Below, in pieces: positions 36,101 through 47,010 of a stretch of 64,000 nt of DNA; the first letter of the stretch is position 1, and the number at the start of each line of letters is the position of its first letter. A program made the position numbers and the translations under genes. The stretch is taken from contig NC_084897.1 in assembly GCF_958979055.1 (NCBI RefSeq), positions 69,501 through 133,500 of the forward strand. The letters run 5' to 3'. The stretch comes from Alnus glutinosa (lineage: Eukaryota > Streptophyta > Magnoliopsida > Fagales > Betulaceae). The notes under the pieces are model-generated. The model did no database searches. It was not told the origin of the DNA and saw only the letters and a list, made by a program, of their open reading frames with translations.

Positions 36101-36355
36101 GTAAAACAAGTGTATTGAGTACATTGATCGATATGTTGCGTATCATTTTACATGTTGTATCATAAGATACATGTTTTCATATCTGCAATAAACTTGCATT
36201 TAAGAAACACTTATAAGATAGCTTAGATCATGTCAAAAAAAAAAAACAGCAAATCTTATTGAATATTTGCGAGATTCTAACTATGTAAAAACTTAATAGA
36301 AAATACACTTAAAGAGCACAACAAATTAGAACAAGTCGATAATACTAACGAACAT
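33192..36355. other. repeat-rich spacer, no gene recognised
   Basis: This region is AT-rich. Decayed relatives of the small MITE lie at about 33193-33440. A minus-strand frame at 33940-34128 (MEQEQLSKSKPMNRRRLYIN at its start) matches no family I know and has no partner exons. A hairpin-like inverted repeat (acaattgtgagagggtcc / gggacctttcacaattg) spans about 34548-34664. The right end should contain the 3' UTR of the START gene. Confidence 0.4.
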
Positions 36356-39300
36356 TCAAGTGTTGTGAACTGCTTTTTGTGCTTCTTCTCGGATGCTTGC
36401 AAGGTTCATTTTAATCTCATTGCAGAGTCTACCTTCGACCAGACGAACAGGCAACCACAGCTTTGGCTTTACATCAACTAAATACGAAAGAGTTGTATAA
36501 AAATTTTGGCCCACCAAGGACTCCCTATCTTCATCTCTTCCTTTATTGGACTGCATCATCCATTGTTTGTTCAAACAGTAAGTTTTTGAATATGTTACAC
36601 AATTCCACTTGAATGTGTTAAGTGTGAATCACATTAGAGAATTGCGATAAAAATTTCATCTATAGCTTCATGTTCAATATACTTTTGCCAAATATCATTT
36701 AAAACCTAGATCAATGATTGAAATGTGGGAAGCTGTATATTAATCCCACCTAACCATGAACTAAAATAGTTTTCTATCCGGGAAAAAAAAAAGAAAAAAA
36801 AAGGCAGAAACAAAAGAAATGCTTCATATGCAAATAAAAAGATGCCTGCAGCCTGCAGGTTGGCTGTCGATTTTTTTGGCGATCATAGTCCCCATACCTG
36901 GATTATCCTGATTCAAGTTTCTAAGCTAGATCACCTGCTAAAGGCCAGCTATGATCTTTGATGAAATTGCAAAGACACAGAGACAATGTTGGAGTCACAT
37001 GCAAGTTTCCAAGTCATATATGCAATCTTTGCCTCCTATAAACCTATGCTTTAAACAGTGTTGGGAAGTCAATGAATCGCACACATATTTAGGAAACAAG
37101 TGCTCTCGACATGAGCCAGTTACCTCTCTTACTTATCAAACAAAAAAAAAAATGCATATGCATACATATGCAAACCCCCCCCACCCCCCCCTCAAAAAAA
37201 AGAAAAAAAGAAATACAAACACGAACAATCTAGCATTAGAAACGAAAGCATGAAATGTAAGACATAATTGAGAACATAAAGAAATACAGTCAACACCATT
37301 TACACAGAAGACACCCAGTGACACTAAATCAACAAAAGCTTACCTGTTCGATAGACCATTTTCCTTCAAAGAGTTGAAAGTCTCCTTCAATCATCTTAAA
37401 CTCAATATCACGCTTTTGACCAAAAGGAAGGCTCTCAAGTTCTTTCTCATAACAATCTACAATTCCTTTTGCATTAAATTTCAGCCCAAATGCCAAGTTT
37501 TGCTGTCCAATCTGTTGAAAGGTTGTAACAGTGCAGTAAGTAGGATCAAAGACAAAAGGTCCGAACTAGCCTTCATGGGAAAACCTAGTTGAAGGTGAGA
37601 TCTTCAGTCTACTAGTCCACATAAAAATATCAATGTGTAGTAAAGAAAGCATGCAAAGATTGATAGAGGAAAAAAATATTGATTGTAATAATGCACACCA
37701 TAAACCGATGCAAGCACAAAGAGGTGGCACACCAAAACGAGTGACAGGTGACTTGAGAAAGAGTGAGAAAGAGGTACAATCAAATTTCACACGCAATGAA
37801 CTTAAACCCTGAAAATTCAAATGTCAAATTCTTGGATCTAAAACATCAGTAGGCCTCAAAGAACATCATTCATCAATAACTAATGCGTCATCACTCACAA
37901 GTATCATCCTGCGTACATTTGGAAATTCATTAAATAAATTAGTTGAAAACCATTAGACAATAGGTGCCTATGCACAAAAGTTCCCAACACCGAAGCCTGA
38001 AAGAATTCATACCTGCTGACAGCCTTATTTGGTCATAGCAGTTTATGGTGTAGATTGTTCTCCCAAAAATTTGATGCATAATAACCCCAAAACCTTTGTT
38101 AGAACCCATAGGATTTCATTTTGTATTTGCAGGGATTACAATATTAATTGGATTTCTCATCATATTTACAATAATTGCCTTATATGGCTTAACTCACCTA
38201 CTCTATAAATAGAACCTACTTCTTGCAATACAATTATATACAATTCAAAATATAATTATAATGAAGCCTTGTTGGGCATTATGACCATGGACGTAGGTCT
38301 CTAATCTCAAATATCTAGCTTTTTCTCTCTTTGCTTCCGCTATTTTATATTTTATTTATCATAATTTTAATATGGTATTAGAGCCATTTTTTTATGGCTT
38401 CTTTTGGTGTGTCTGAAAATTGTTGACTCAAAAATATTCTAACACTTCATATGCGCGTCACATGAGCCTTGTCATTTGGTGTGTCTGGAAACCGTTTCAA
38501 TCAAAGTTATTCTGAAATTTCATGCATGCTCACAAGCCTCCAGAAGATCTGCTTTTGCAGATCACACACATTCACCCACCTCCAAAGCATTTGCTTATGT
38601 AGATCACGCACATTCATGCGCCTCTAGAAGTACTGCTTTTCATGTGCGTTACATGCTGCCACAATACTAGTGTCTGAAAACCGCAGCGGCACATTTCTTT
38701 TCAAAATCAGGTGCCTTTTGGATATTTTCTTGGCTCAAAAACAATACCCAACAATTGTATAAACCTTGATCTACACCGTGCAGGTAATGCGGGGCAATTA
38801 CTACACTTCACGTGTGCTCATGTTCCCCTATGAGATTTGCTTGTGCAGATCACGCACGTCATGCACCGCTAACAGCCGTTCATACGCCGCCTAAGTTCGT
38901 TGGCCTGGCAAATTAATCTCAAAAATAGACTCAGAGGCCACCGATCAGTTGGACCAAGAAAAGTTTCACATTGTTATGCTGCATACGCTTTCATGCGCCG
39001 CTTAAAGATACAATTCTCAATCCCATGCATTCCATGCGCCACACTGCCACCATGTTTCTTTATGATTATTTCTCATGCGCCTCACTTGCCCACACGCTTC
39101 ACACGCCTCTCAAGCATCCATTAGATCTTCTGTTCCCCGATCCGATTTGGTCCAACCCATGTCATTATCCTCAACTTCGCCCAACCCACTTCGGCCCTAC
39201 TACAACTGATCCAAGGCTCAACCTAACACTATCAAACCCGTGGCCCCCACCCGACCCTCACTTGCACCAGTCCAAGTTTGGACCCTCGAGTCAACTCACT

Positions 39301-40707
39301 GAGCCAACTTGCGAATGTACTCACCGAGTCAACTCAATTAAAAAAAGAAAGAAGAAGAAAGTTCCTAATTGTTTTTCCTTTCAAACTCAAGCTTTCATCT
39401 TGGGTTTGAGAGGCGGTTAGAATCAATAGGATTTCATTCTATATTTGCGAGGATTACAATATTAAGGTATTTAGGATTCTCACCATAATTACAATGTTTG
39501 CCTTGTATGACTTACCTCACCTACTCCATAAACTTATTGCAACACAATTATATACAATTCAATATATAATCATAATGTCGTCCTATTAGGCATTACAACG
39601 GCAGATGTAGCCTTTAAGGCCGAGCAACCTCAAATCCTTGCCCTTCTGGCTTTCTTCTCTTCTCAAACTACGCTTCTGCTCTCTCTGTCTCTTATATTTT
39701 ATTTTATTTAATATTTTAACAACCTTCATGTATTCCATTGCAATTTGTAAACAAGTATTGGACACCTAACTATATGCCTAGGTACTGCAGAGATTATTGA
39801 ACGGTGTAGGAGCCTGTTGGTAAGGTTTCCTCTGCCAAATATCGGTTGTGTTCATTACCTTGGAGTTCATATTGGCATTTAATCAATAAGGGTCATTGAT
39901 TATTATTTTTATTTTTTTGTGGGAATATCATGCTGAAATTCGCCACCATTATCGTGAAAATCATCAAAGATTCAAGAGGGATATCCACTTAGATTGAGAA
40001 TCCATAAGTGTTATCCACTGTGTGGATTTGGAGCACATGTGAGCTATCAAATCAGCCATATCAATGAAAAATTTGTAATGATGGGTGTACAATGTTTAAA
40101 TCATGTATTAGCATTAAATAAAAATAAATAAGAAACAAGGACTACAGAAGAATGTGATGGTGAGGTCAAGGGTGATCACCTGGAAAAGTCGAGCGTAGTT
40201 GTCAGTCTTATGGAGCAATTGGCTAACGGCAAGACCAGGAATGAAATCAGCCAATCTCTCGTAATCAGTGAGAATGTTCCAAAGGGTGTGGAAGGGAGCG
40301 TCAATGATAATTCTGGATCGAATTCTGCGAGTGTTCTTCCCGAGCTTCTCAATCTCAAAGTATTCACCATCCCCCCGTTCCAATTCTGACTTGGCCTCCT
40401 CCTCCTCATCTAGCGAAGAAGAATAATCGTCAACATCAGAATCATCGCCACCCAAATCGACGTTTGAAGTTGAAGATCGTATGAACTTGGTGAGAGAGAT
40501 ACTTCTTTTTGGAGCAGCAAGAATTTGGGGTCTCTTATTGTTTGGGTTATTAAAACTTATTGTTATGGCAGAAGCAGAAGCAGAAGCGGCAGCGTTAAAG
40601 AAGAAGACCGGAGATGAAGGTAATGGTTCTAGTAATGAGATTATAGGGAAGGCGCGCATATTCTTCCCCTCCACCCACCTGCCACACGGCACAACAACAG
40701 TAGCCAT
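36356..40707 (-). CDS. START/polyketide-cyclase (COQ10-like) lipid-binding protein
   Basis: This is a member of the polyketide cyclase/dehydrase and lipid-transport superfamily, whose helix-grip pocket binds hydrophobic ligands; mitochondrial COQ10 of the same fold binds ubiquinone. The coding exons are 40707-40180, 37511-37344 and 36550-36356, giving 296 residues. Residues 1-85 are rich in Ser, Ala and basic residues and look like an organelle transit peptide. An acidic linker follows (LDEEEEAKSELERGDGE). The domain starts at EIEKLGKNTRRIRS (about 113) and includes WNILTDYERLADFIPGL, NLAFGLKFNAKGIVDCYEKE, EGDFQLFEGKWSIEQ and DVKPKLWLPVRLVEGRL. By memory it matches Arabidopsis At4g01650, which sits next to ABC1K13 there too. 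The ligand is unknown. Intron 1 (2.7 kb) hosts a small LTR element, and a Mutator-like element begins about 250 bp upstream of the ATG. Confidence 0.9.
38097..39721 (+). mobile_element. small non-autonomous LTR retrotransposon fossil (TRIM-like)
   Basis: This lies in intron 1 of the START gene, opposite to its direction. The left LTR (about 38097-38373) starts tgttagaa; the right LTR (about 39415-39721) ends ttttaaca. Five-base target duplications acctt (38092-38096 and 39722-39726) flank it perfectly. After the left LTR, tggtattagagcc is a methionine-tRNA-type primer-binding site. The interior of about 1 kb has no recognisable gag or pol but shows imperfect repeats around gcagatcacgcacattcatgcg. 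It looks whole as a non-coding element. The LTRs differ noticeably, so the insertion is fairly old. Confidence 0.8.
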
Positions 40708-40957
40708 GGCAAGCCCGAATTACTTTATTCTTAATTTCTTATCTCTACTCTCGCTGCTCCTATCGCTCATTTCACAGTACTTCCGGCTTTTTGGAGTGGC
40801 GCGGGGAGTTCGGCTTCGATTCATGCTTTTTTCCTTCATGCCCGCCCTATCTCTAATCCAATTCATCAGAAGCCCAGGCCTTTTAACTTCTGGGCCCTAT
40901 CAATTATTTTCCTGCTTTCTTTCCTTATAATAATAGACAAAGTTTCAATAAAATAAA

Positions 40958-41264
40958 GGGTTAAACACCTTTTTAATCTTTGAATTTTAAAAACTTTATT
41001 TTTTAGTCTTTAAGTTTCAATTCGTATCACATATGATACTTCAATTTTAAAAAATGACCAAATTAGTACCTTAGTCAAGTTTTCTGTCAAAAAACTAACA
41101 GTCCGTCACGTGTCAACATCTAAGGTTGGCACGTGGCACTATATAAAAAAAATTAAAAATCTTTAAAAAATATTTTAAAAAAGAAATTGAAAAAAAAAAA
41201 AAACAAGTGGGTGGCTGACCTACCTCCTTGGGCTAGCTGAGGTGGCCAAACCACCCCTTGACAC

Positions 41265-41296
<32 letters not shown>

Positions 41297-41587
41297 AGAT
41301 GGGTTTTGGACCTTGGGGGTGGCCTAACCCACCCCCTTGGCCAAAATGGCCACTCCCTTTTTTTAATCTTTTTTTTTTTTTAAAGATTTTTAATTTTTTT
41401 TATATAATGTCACGTGTTAACCTCATATGTTGACACGTGGCAGACCGTTAGTTTTTGGATGGAAAACTTGACTGAGGTACTAATTTGATTATTTCTCAAA
41501 ATTAAAGTATCATCTGTTATGCGAATTGAAACCCAGAAATTAAAAAATAAATTTTCAAAACTTAGGGACTAGAGGTGTATTTAACCC
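40958..41587. mobile_element. Mutator-like MITE with long inverted ends
   Basis: This 630-bp element starts gggttaaacacc and ends in the inverted form tgtatttaaccc. The inverted similarity extends more than 200 bp inward (tagtctttaagtttcaattcg; gtcaagttttc; cacgtgtcaaca). Perfect 9-bp target duplications taaaataaa lie at 40949-40957 and 41588-41596. The middle contains A-rich runs and a ggtggcc-rich segment. The element begins about 250 bp upstream of the START-domain gene. Confidence 0.88.
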
Positions 41588-41620
41588 TAAAATAAAATAC
41601 TACGAAGTATGAGTGTCACA

Positions 41621-41823
41621 AGGCTGTAAATAAATCAATTTGTTCGAACAACCCTCTCAATTTAGCTCAATCCAAACTCAAGCTCGATACTGTAGAAACC
41701 CACTCGATTAGTAAGTGATACATACTCGACTCGTTCGGCAAAACTCATTAGGTGCTCGTGAGCTTAGCTCGTTTAAAACTCGACCGGATCGCTCGTCCAA
41801 CTCGTTAGCTCGTTCATATCTTT

Positions 41824-41874
<51 letters not shown>

Positions 41875-42790
41875 CTAGAAATGAGTAATATAAATTTAAG
41901 TATGTATATTAGTACGTAATTAAGTAATATATGTTATATATATGTTACTTAATATTTATATGTGTGTGCATTAGTTAACATACTAACTAGTTAATTCCTA
42001 AACTAACATATTATTTAGTTAATTAACATATATTATATAATTAACCATATGTTACTTGATATTTCTATGTGTATATATATATATACACTAAATAAGCATA
42101 TAATATACTAGGTAAGTAAATATAGTATTACATATTAATTATAATACTTTGACAATAGTATTTAGGTATGTTAAAATAACATATTAAGTTATTAATAGTT
42201 ATTATATAACAATATAATTATATTGAATAGTTAGTATATAAGTATATAATTATATATATATAAACATACATATATTACATCACACATGGTTAACAATTGT
42301 TATATATCATACTTATGCTATAGTTACTTATGCTTATGCTATATTATTACATCATACTTATGCTATAGTTATATAGAGTATATTGGACTTACTACTTTCT
42401 CACATTATACATGTACCATAGTTTATACTCTCTATTTATATATTGTAACATATTGTTAATTTGTTACTTATAGACTATAGTTATGTATTATATTTTATAA
42501 TATGCCTTATATAGTTACATATTATATATTTGTACTATAAATAAATGTATAGAAGTTGTTAACAAACTCGAACTTGAACTCTGCTTTGATCACATATTAA
42601 AAAATTTAATAACTTAGCTCGAGCTCTAGTTGAGCCGAGCTTGTTGAGTTCCCGACTTGACTTGAATGACATTCTCAACAAGCTCGAATTCGTCAAAGTT
42701 TTAAACGAACCAATCTTAAACACACATTTCATAGTTTGACTCATAAACGAGTCAATCTTGAAATTTTAAAGCTCGGCTCGATTACAACGG
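41621..42790. mobile_element. AT-rich DNA element with GAGCTCG-rich ends (uninterrupted copy)
   Basis: The left end (41621-41820) is full of ctcgttcg, gagctta and ctcgactcg motifs. The right end (42560-42790) carries gctcgagctc and ctcggctcgattacaac. Between them is about 700 bp of strongly AT-rich sequence with a long TA microsatellite (about 41827-41871). The outermost bases resemble each other inverted (ggctgtaaat and cgttgtaatc). The architecture matches the interrupted element at 17968-25553. I found no target duplication. Confidence 0.5.
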
Positions 42791-43466
42791 TTTTTGTTCA
42801 TCATTATTTAATCTTTAAGATTTAAATGTTATGAATTTATTCTCCAAAGTTAGAATTTTTATTTATTTTTATTAAAATCTAATTAGATATAACGTGACAC
42901 TGACAGCGCACTTAGAAATTCAATGAAAATGTCTATTTGATAATAGTTATAGCTTTAAAAAGTAAATTGATAAATTTTAAAAATTAGAAAACTTAATGAC
43001 CTCTAAAATATTTTTTCCTAAATTTATGCCAACTAGATCATTCAATTGACAAATTTTTATTTATTTATTTATTTATTTTTTTATAGATCACTCAATTGCG
43101 AAGATTTCGAAGACCACCTCTGGCTCTGAGACTGAAATACCGATGCGGGCTTGGGTCGTTGTGGACCCGTGTGCAGAAGGTGAGTGTTGACGACAAGGCC
43201 TCCAGCCCTCCGTGAGTCCGTGACCATAAAATGGAGAGAAAAGAAAAAGAAAAAAAAAAGAAAAAGAAAAAAAAGAAAACGCCTGCCAATCCCAATCTCC
43301 CAGGTCTATACAAACATAAACATAAAGAAGGAGAACCCCTCTTGGCCTCTTCTCATTTCCCTTGCCGTCTATCCTATCCAAAGCCCTATTGCGCAGTTGA
43401 GAGAGCTGAGCTGAGATAAGTCTTTTGAAGCATTTCCTGCTGTAACTAATCTCAATTGTCAGCCTT
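42791..43466. other. upstream region of the cyclophilin gene
   Basis: This is AT-rich to about 43080, then less so, with an AAAG-rich purine tract (43225-43280). It should contain the cyclophilin promoter and leader. No separate gene is seen. Confidence 0.4.
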
Positions 43467-44891
43467 ATGGCCTCTGCAGTCCCAATGCAAGCGGTGTATT
43501 GTCACAGCACTCTCCCTTCTCTTCTCCAGGTTCTTTTCTCTACTTTCGTTCTTCAAATCTCAATGCTCTCACAACGTTATTACTAATCAAAACCACTCAA
43601 CTTAATCCCAAGTGCGCTTTAGATTTTCAGCTACGTTTGCATCCTTAACCGTTATTATTTTTTGAGTGGTTCGTAGAAGCAACCAATCAATCTCGGCATC
43701 CTGTTGCAAAATTTGACGATACACATACATGTCGCCACATGTTTGTTCAAATTTGTTAATTTTTTCATGATAAATTCCCTTATAACTTGCAACTGGGTTG
43801 CTTTTCCCATACCTGGATTGCCCACCAACAATTCAACACAACTGACATCACATCCCAAGTTTTGTTATTTATTGCTACTAATCACTATTTTCACTCATTC
43901 CATGCTAAAGCCTTTTTTTTTTTGTTGGGTTGCCTTTTTCTCTTTATCACCTTCCCCAGAAAGTAGGTCAATGCTTAATTTTCCTTCTTCTTTATTGTTA
44001 CCCTGCTATGTTTGCCTTTTCAGGGTAGTCATAGCCAAAGTGTGTCTAATGTGCGTGTGCCGCATGCTATGTGGGGCTCTACAAGTTTGCGGTCAGTCTA
44101 CTCCCAAGTTCCAAATTTAAGCTGTCCTGCAAGAGCACTGACATCGAGATCACGCTATGCCTCAAGTTTTTCTGTCATTAAACTTTCTAGAGCACCTTCA
44201 ATCAAGTACCGGAGAATGGTGTGCAACTCAATGGCAAATGTAAGTGTTCTTATTTAATCGCAGTGCTTTTGGTAATTCTTAATGAGAATTTCTATAGCCT
44301 GTCTTAAACAATGGAAGACAGATTTTCCATCAATAGAAACCAAAAATCTCATGATACTGACAAAATTACATGTTTGCCGCTGAAAATTTGCATATTTATT
44401 ACTTTCCTGTTTCCAGCATCTTGACATTGTTGTTATATGTCATAGAATAGTTCCTGTAATCCTTGTAGCTATTCTGATTCTGGTGAATATGTTGGTTTCA
44501 TTATCTTATATTGGTTATGTTGTTTTAGGATCTTGAGCTGCAAGCCAAAGTGACAACCAAGTGCTTCTTTGATGTAGAAATCGGGCTTGAACCTGCGGGC
44601 AGGATTGTAATTGGCCTCTTTGGAGATGTCGTTCCAAGAACGGTTGAGAATTTCCGAGCCTTGTGCACAGGTAAGCTTTGTTCACATTAGTCATAATTCT
44701 TTAGAGGCATTAGCACTTTTGTTATTTTTGTTGTTCTGATATAGATTGTATTATGGTTCACTTTAAAGATGAAATCGTAATATTGCTAATGCAGGAGAGA
44801 AAGGTTATGGTTTCAAAGGATGTTCCTTTCACCGTATTATTAAAGATTTCATGATCCAGGGAGGGGACTTCACAGAAGGAGATGTTAGTTC

Positions 44892-44926
<35 letters not shown>

Positions 44927-46586
44927 AGCAGAAAACTAGGTGTGTTAACACTAAGCCAAGGATTGTGGTATTCACTGGGTGCAGGGAACTGGAGGAATCA
45001 GCATCTATGGTTCTAAATTTGAAGATGAGAGCTTTGCCTGTATGTCTTACTATGCCTCAATGAGAGTATTGTGCTTTAATAATGAGAAGCATAATAAAAG
45101 AAATTTAGTTGCAGTTTTCTAGGAGTTATTTGAATGAATGGAAAGTATGGCACTGATATTCAGGCACTAATTTGCAGTGAAGCATGTTGGGCCTGGAGTT
45201 TTGAGCATGGCCAACGCTGGTCCTGATACCAATGGCAGCCAATTTTTCATTTGCACAGTGAAGGTGAGATAGCTGCTGTAATCATTTTCAATCTGTTAGA
45301 TAGCATTTCTGAAATTGAATTCTTTTCACTTTTAGAGCTAGATTGGCCATCTTATCTCCCATGCAGTATTAGCAAATGTTACTTTTAGTAATCTTTGAAT
45401 ATCAGAATGTGTCTTTTGAACACCTAGAAATGTTCTTTCCCCCTAATGGACGATGGCAGCGTTAATGTGGTGCCATGGTTATTCACAAATTTAAGGAATA
45501 AACCAGTTACAAATCAAAATAAACTAAAATAACACCTCTTCCACCCATTCATATGGGATAAGGTGAGTTTTGGGTTCAAGTGTAACGACCCAGGAAAAGT
45601 GCTAGCCACATTTATGCCATCACCTCAAAAAGACTAGTCAATTTGGAGCTTTTGTAGAATCACTTGTAAAGCCCATTTTCACCTAGTAAGGAAGCAATAA
45701 GAGACTTAGTGTAACGACCTAGGGAAAACGCTAGCCATATCTGCACTATCACCCAAAAATGATTAGTCAATTTGGAGCTTCCCTAGAATCACTTATAAAA
45801 CATAGTTTCACTTAAGAAGTAAGCAATGTGGGGCTTAGCACGTATGAGTTTTGTTATAAACCATATACTCTATGTGAGCTATTTATCGTCCCAATGTGGG
45901 ATCGGGGTGTTACATCAAGAGTCAACGAGTGGGTGTATAACCTAGCAATAAAAATTCAAAATTCAAAATTATCAGGTTAGTGATGTATATACATTAGCCA
46001 TAATCTGTCGTCAAGGTTAATCATTGACATTTTTCTTCCTCAAGACTTCCGGAGTCCTGCCTCAAGGCAAGCCTGGAGGCATGATCCTTGCTTGTCAAAG
46101 TACAAAATGTCAGAAGTTGAGAGACCTTGAACAGATGGCCTCATATCAACACACATGACACGTGAATAGGAAAGCAGAATGATCAGAAACTTTAATGAGT
46201 TTTATCTATTATCTTAGAACCGTGTTCATTTCAGGTTGAAGGACCTCCTTCTTTTTTATAGCACTGACTGTATCTAGCCCACGTACTTGTCTGTTCATCT
46301 CATGACATCAGCCAATACCTTGGTTTCACTAGCAATTTAAATAGTTATACCCCAATTTTTGTGTTTGGTTAAGTTGGTTCTTTATGGCTCAAAGTCTTTA
46401 TAGATAATGCTGTGAATTTGCTTTATGTAGACTCCCTGGTTGGACAATCGCCATGTTGTGTTTGGAAATGTTATTGAAGGAATGGATGTTGTGAGGAAAC
46501 TGGAATCCCAGGAGACAAGCAGGTCAGATACTCCCCGTGTGCCGTGCAGAATTGTCAATTGCGGAGAGCTGCCTATAGATGGCTGA
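43467..46586 (+). CDS. CYP20-3: plastid cyclophilin, peptidyl-prolyl isomerase (CYP20-3/ROC4-like)
   Basis: This encodes a peptidyl-prolyl cis-trans isomerase of the chloroplast stroma. In Arabidopsis, CYP20-3 is a thioredoxin target that links light and redox state to cysteine synthesis and oxylipin signalling. The seven coding exons are 43467-43529, 44024-44239, 44529-44670, 44795-44883, 44985-45039, 45178-45263 and 46431-46586; the joined protein is 268 residues. Residues 1 to about 95 are a Ser/Arg-rich transit peptide (up to MVCNSMAN). The cyclophilin domain has the catalytic [15 protein letters not shown] (Arg, Phe, Gln), [22 protein letters not shown] (Gln, Phe, Trp, His) and ends CGELPIDG. 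Several cysteines are placed as in the redox-regulated form. A solo LTR lies in the last intron. The gene ends 424 bp from the stop codon of the convergent HAD gene, a pairing also recalled at At3g62030/62040. Confidence 0.94.
44899..44925. repeat. (GT)n microsatellite in cyclophilin intron
   Basis: A gt dinucleotide run of about 27 bp lies in the 101-bp intron between exons 4 and 5, close to the donor site. Confidence 0.8.
45581..45914 (+). mobile_element. solo LTR fossil in the last cyclophilin intron
   Basis: A 334-bp block starts tgtaacgaccc and ends ggggtgttaca, a TG...CA LTR with short inverted ends, flanked by perfect 5-bp duplications tcaag (45576-45580 and 45915-45919). Within it a segment of about 130 bp (gctagcca ... 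agtcaatttggagctt) is present twice in tandem. No second LTR or interior is present, so it is a solo LTR left by recombination. The family is unknown. Confidence 0.8.
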
Positions 46587-47010
46587 CTCATCTGTCGATT
46601 CATTGTGCCCCTTGGTTTCTTCCTTTCTTTTTCCTAATTAATCACTTTACTTTGCAAATGATTTAGCGAAAAATCCTGTAAGTGAGATACTTTGTATTAG
46701 CTGAGGAAAATCTGGATAATTTTCGATAAGCTGGCGGTAGAGGAGCATGTATTGTTATTTGGGTGGATCCAAATACAAGGATTGACATGTATTGTGGCCA
46801 ACAAGTTTGTGTCACTTATATGAATTTATACGCACTTCACAGACCATTCTGTAATGACAACTTGGATAAGGTTTTTGTATTCTTGTTTTTTTTTTTTTTT
46901 TATCTTTTTTCGGTGATGAGGTATAATAAGCTTAAACATAGGGATTCTGCATTCACTTCATTTCACAATTGTGCATGAGAAGCAGCTGTAATGTCTGGCT
47001 CATGGGAAAT
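46587..47010. other. convergent 3' regions of the cyclophilin and HAD genes
   Basis: This 424-bp stretch between two facing stop codons must hold both 3' UTRs. A T-run lies at about 46888-46901. No other gene is seen. Confidence 0.5.

Noticed and set aside
40481-40930. 149-codon plus-strand frame with hydrophobic stretches
   Set aside because: Its first half is antisense to exon 1 of the START gene. The rest is promoter sequence.
41621-42790. hAT assignment by target duplication
   Set aside because: I looked for an 8-bp duplication at both ends and found none, so the class is left tentative.
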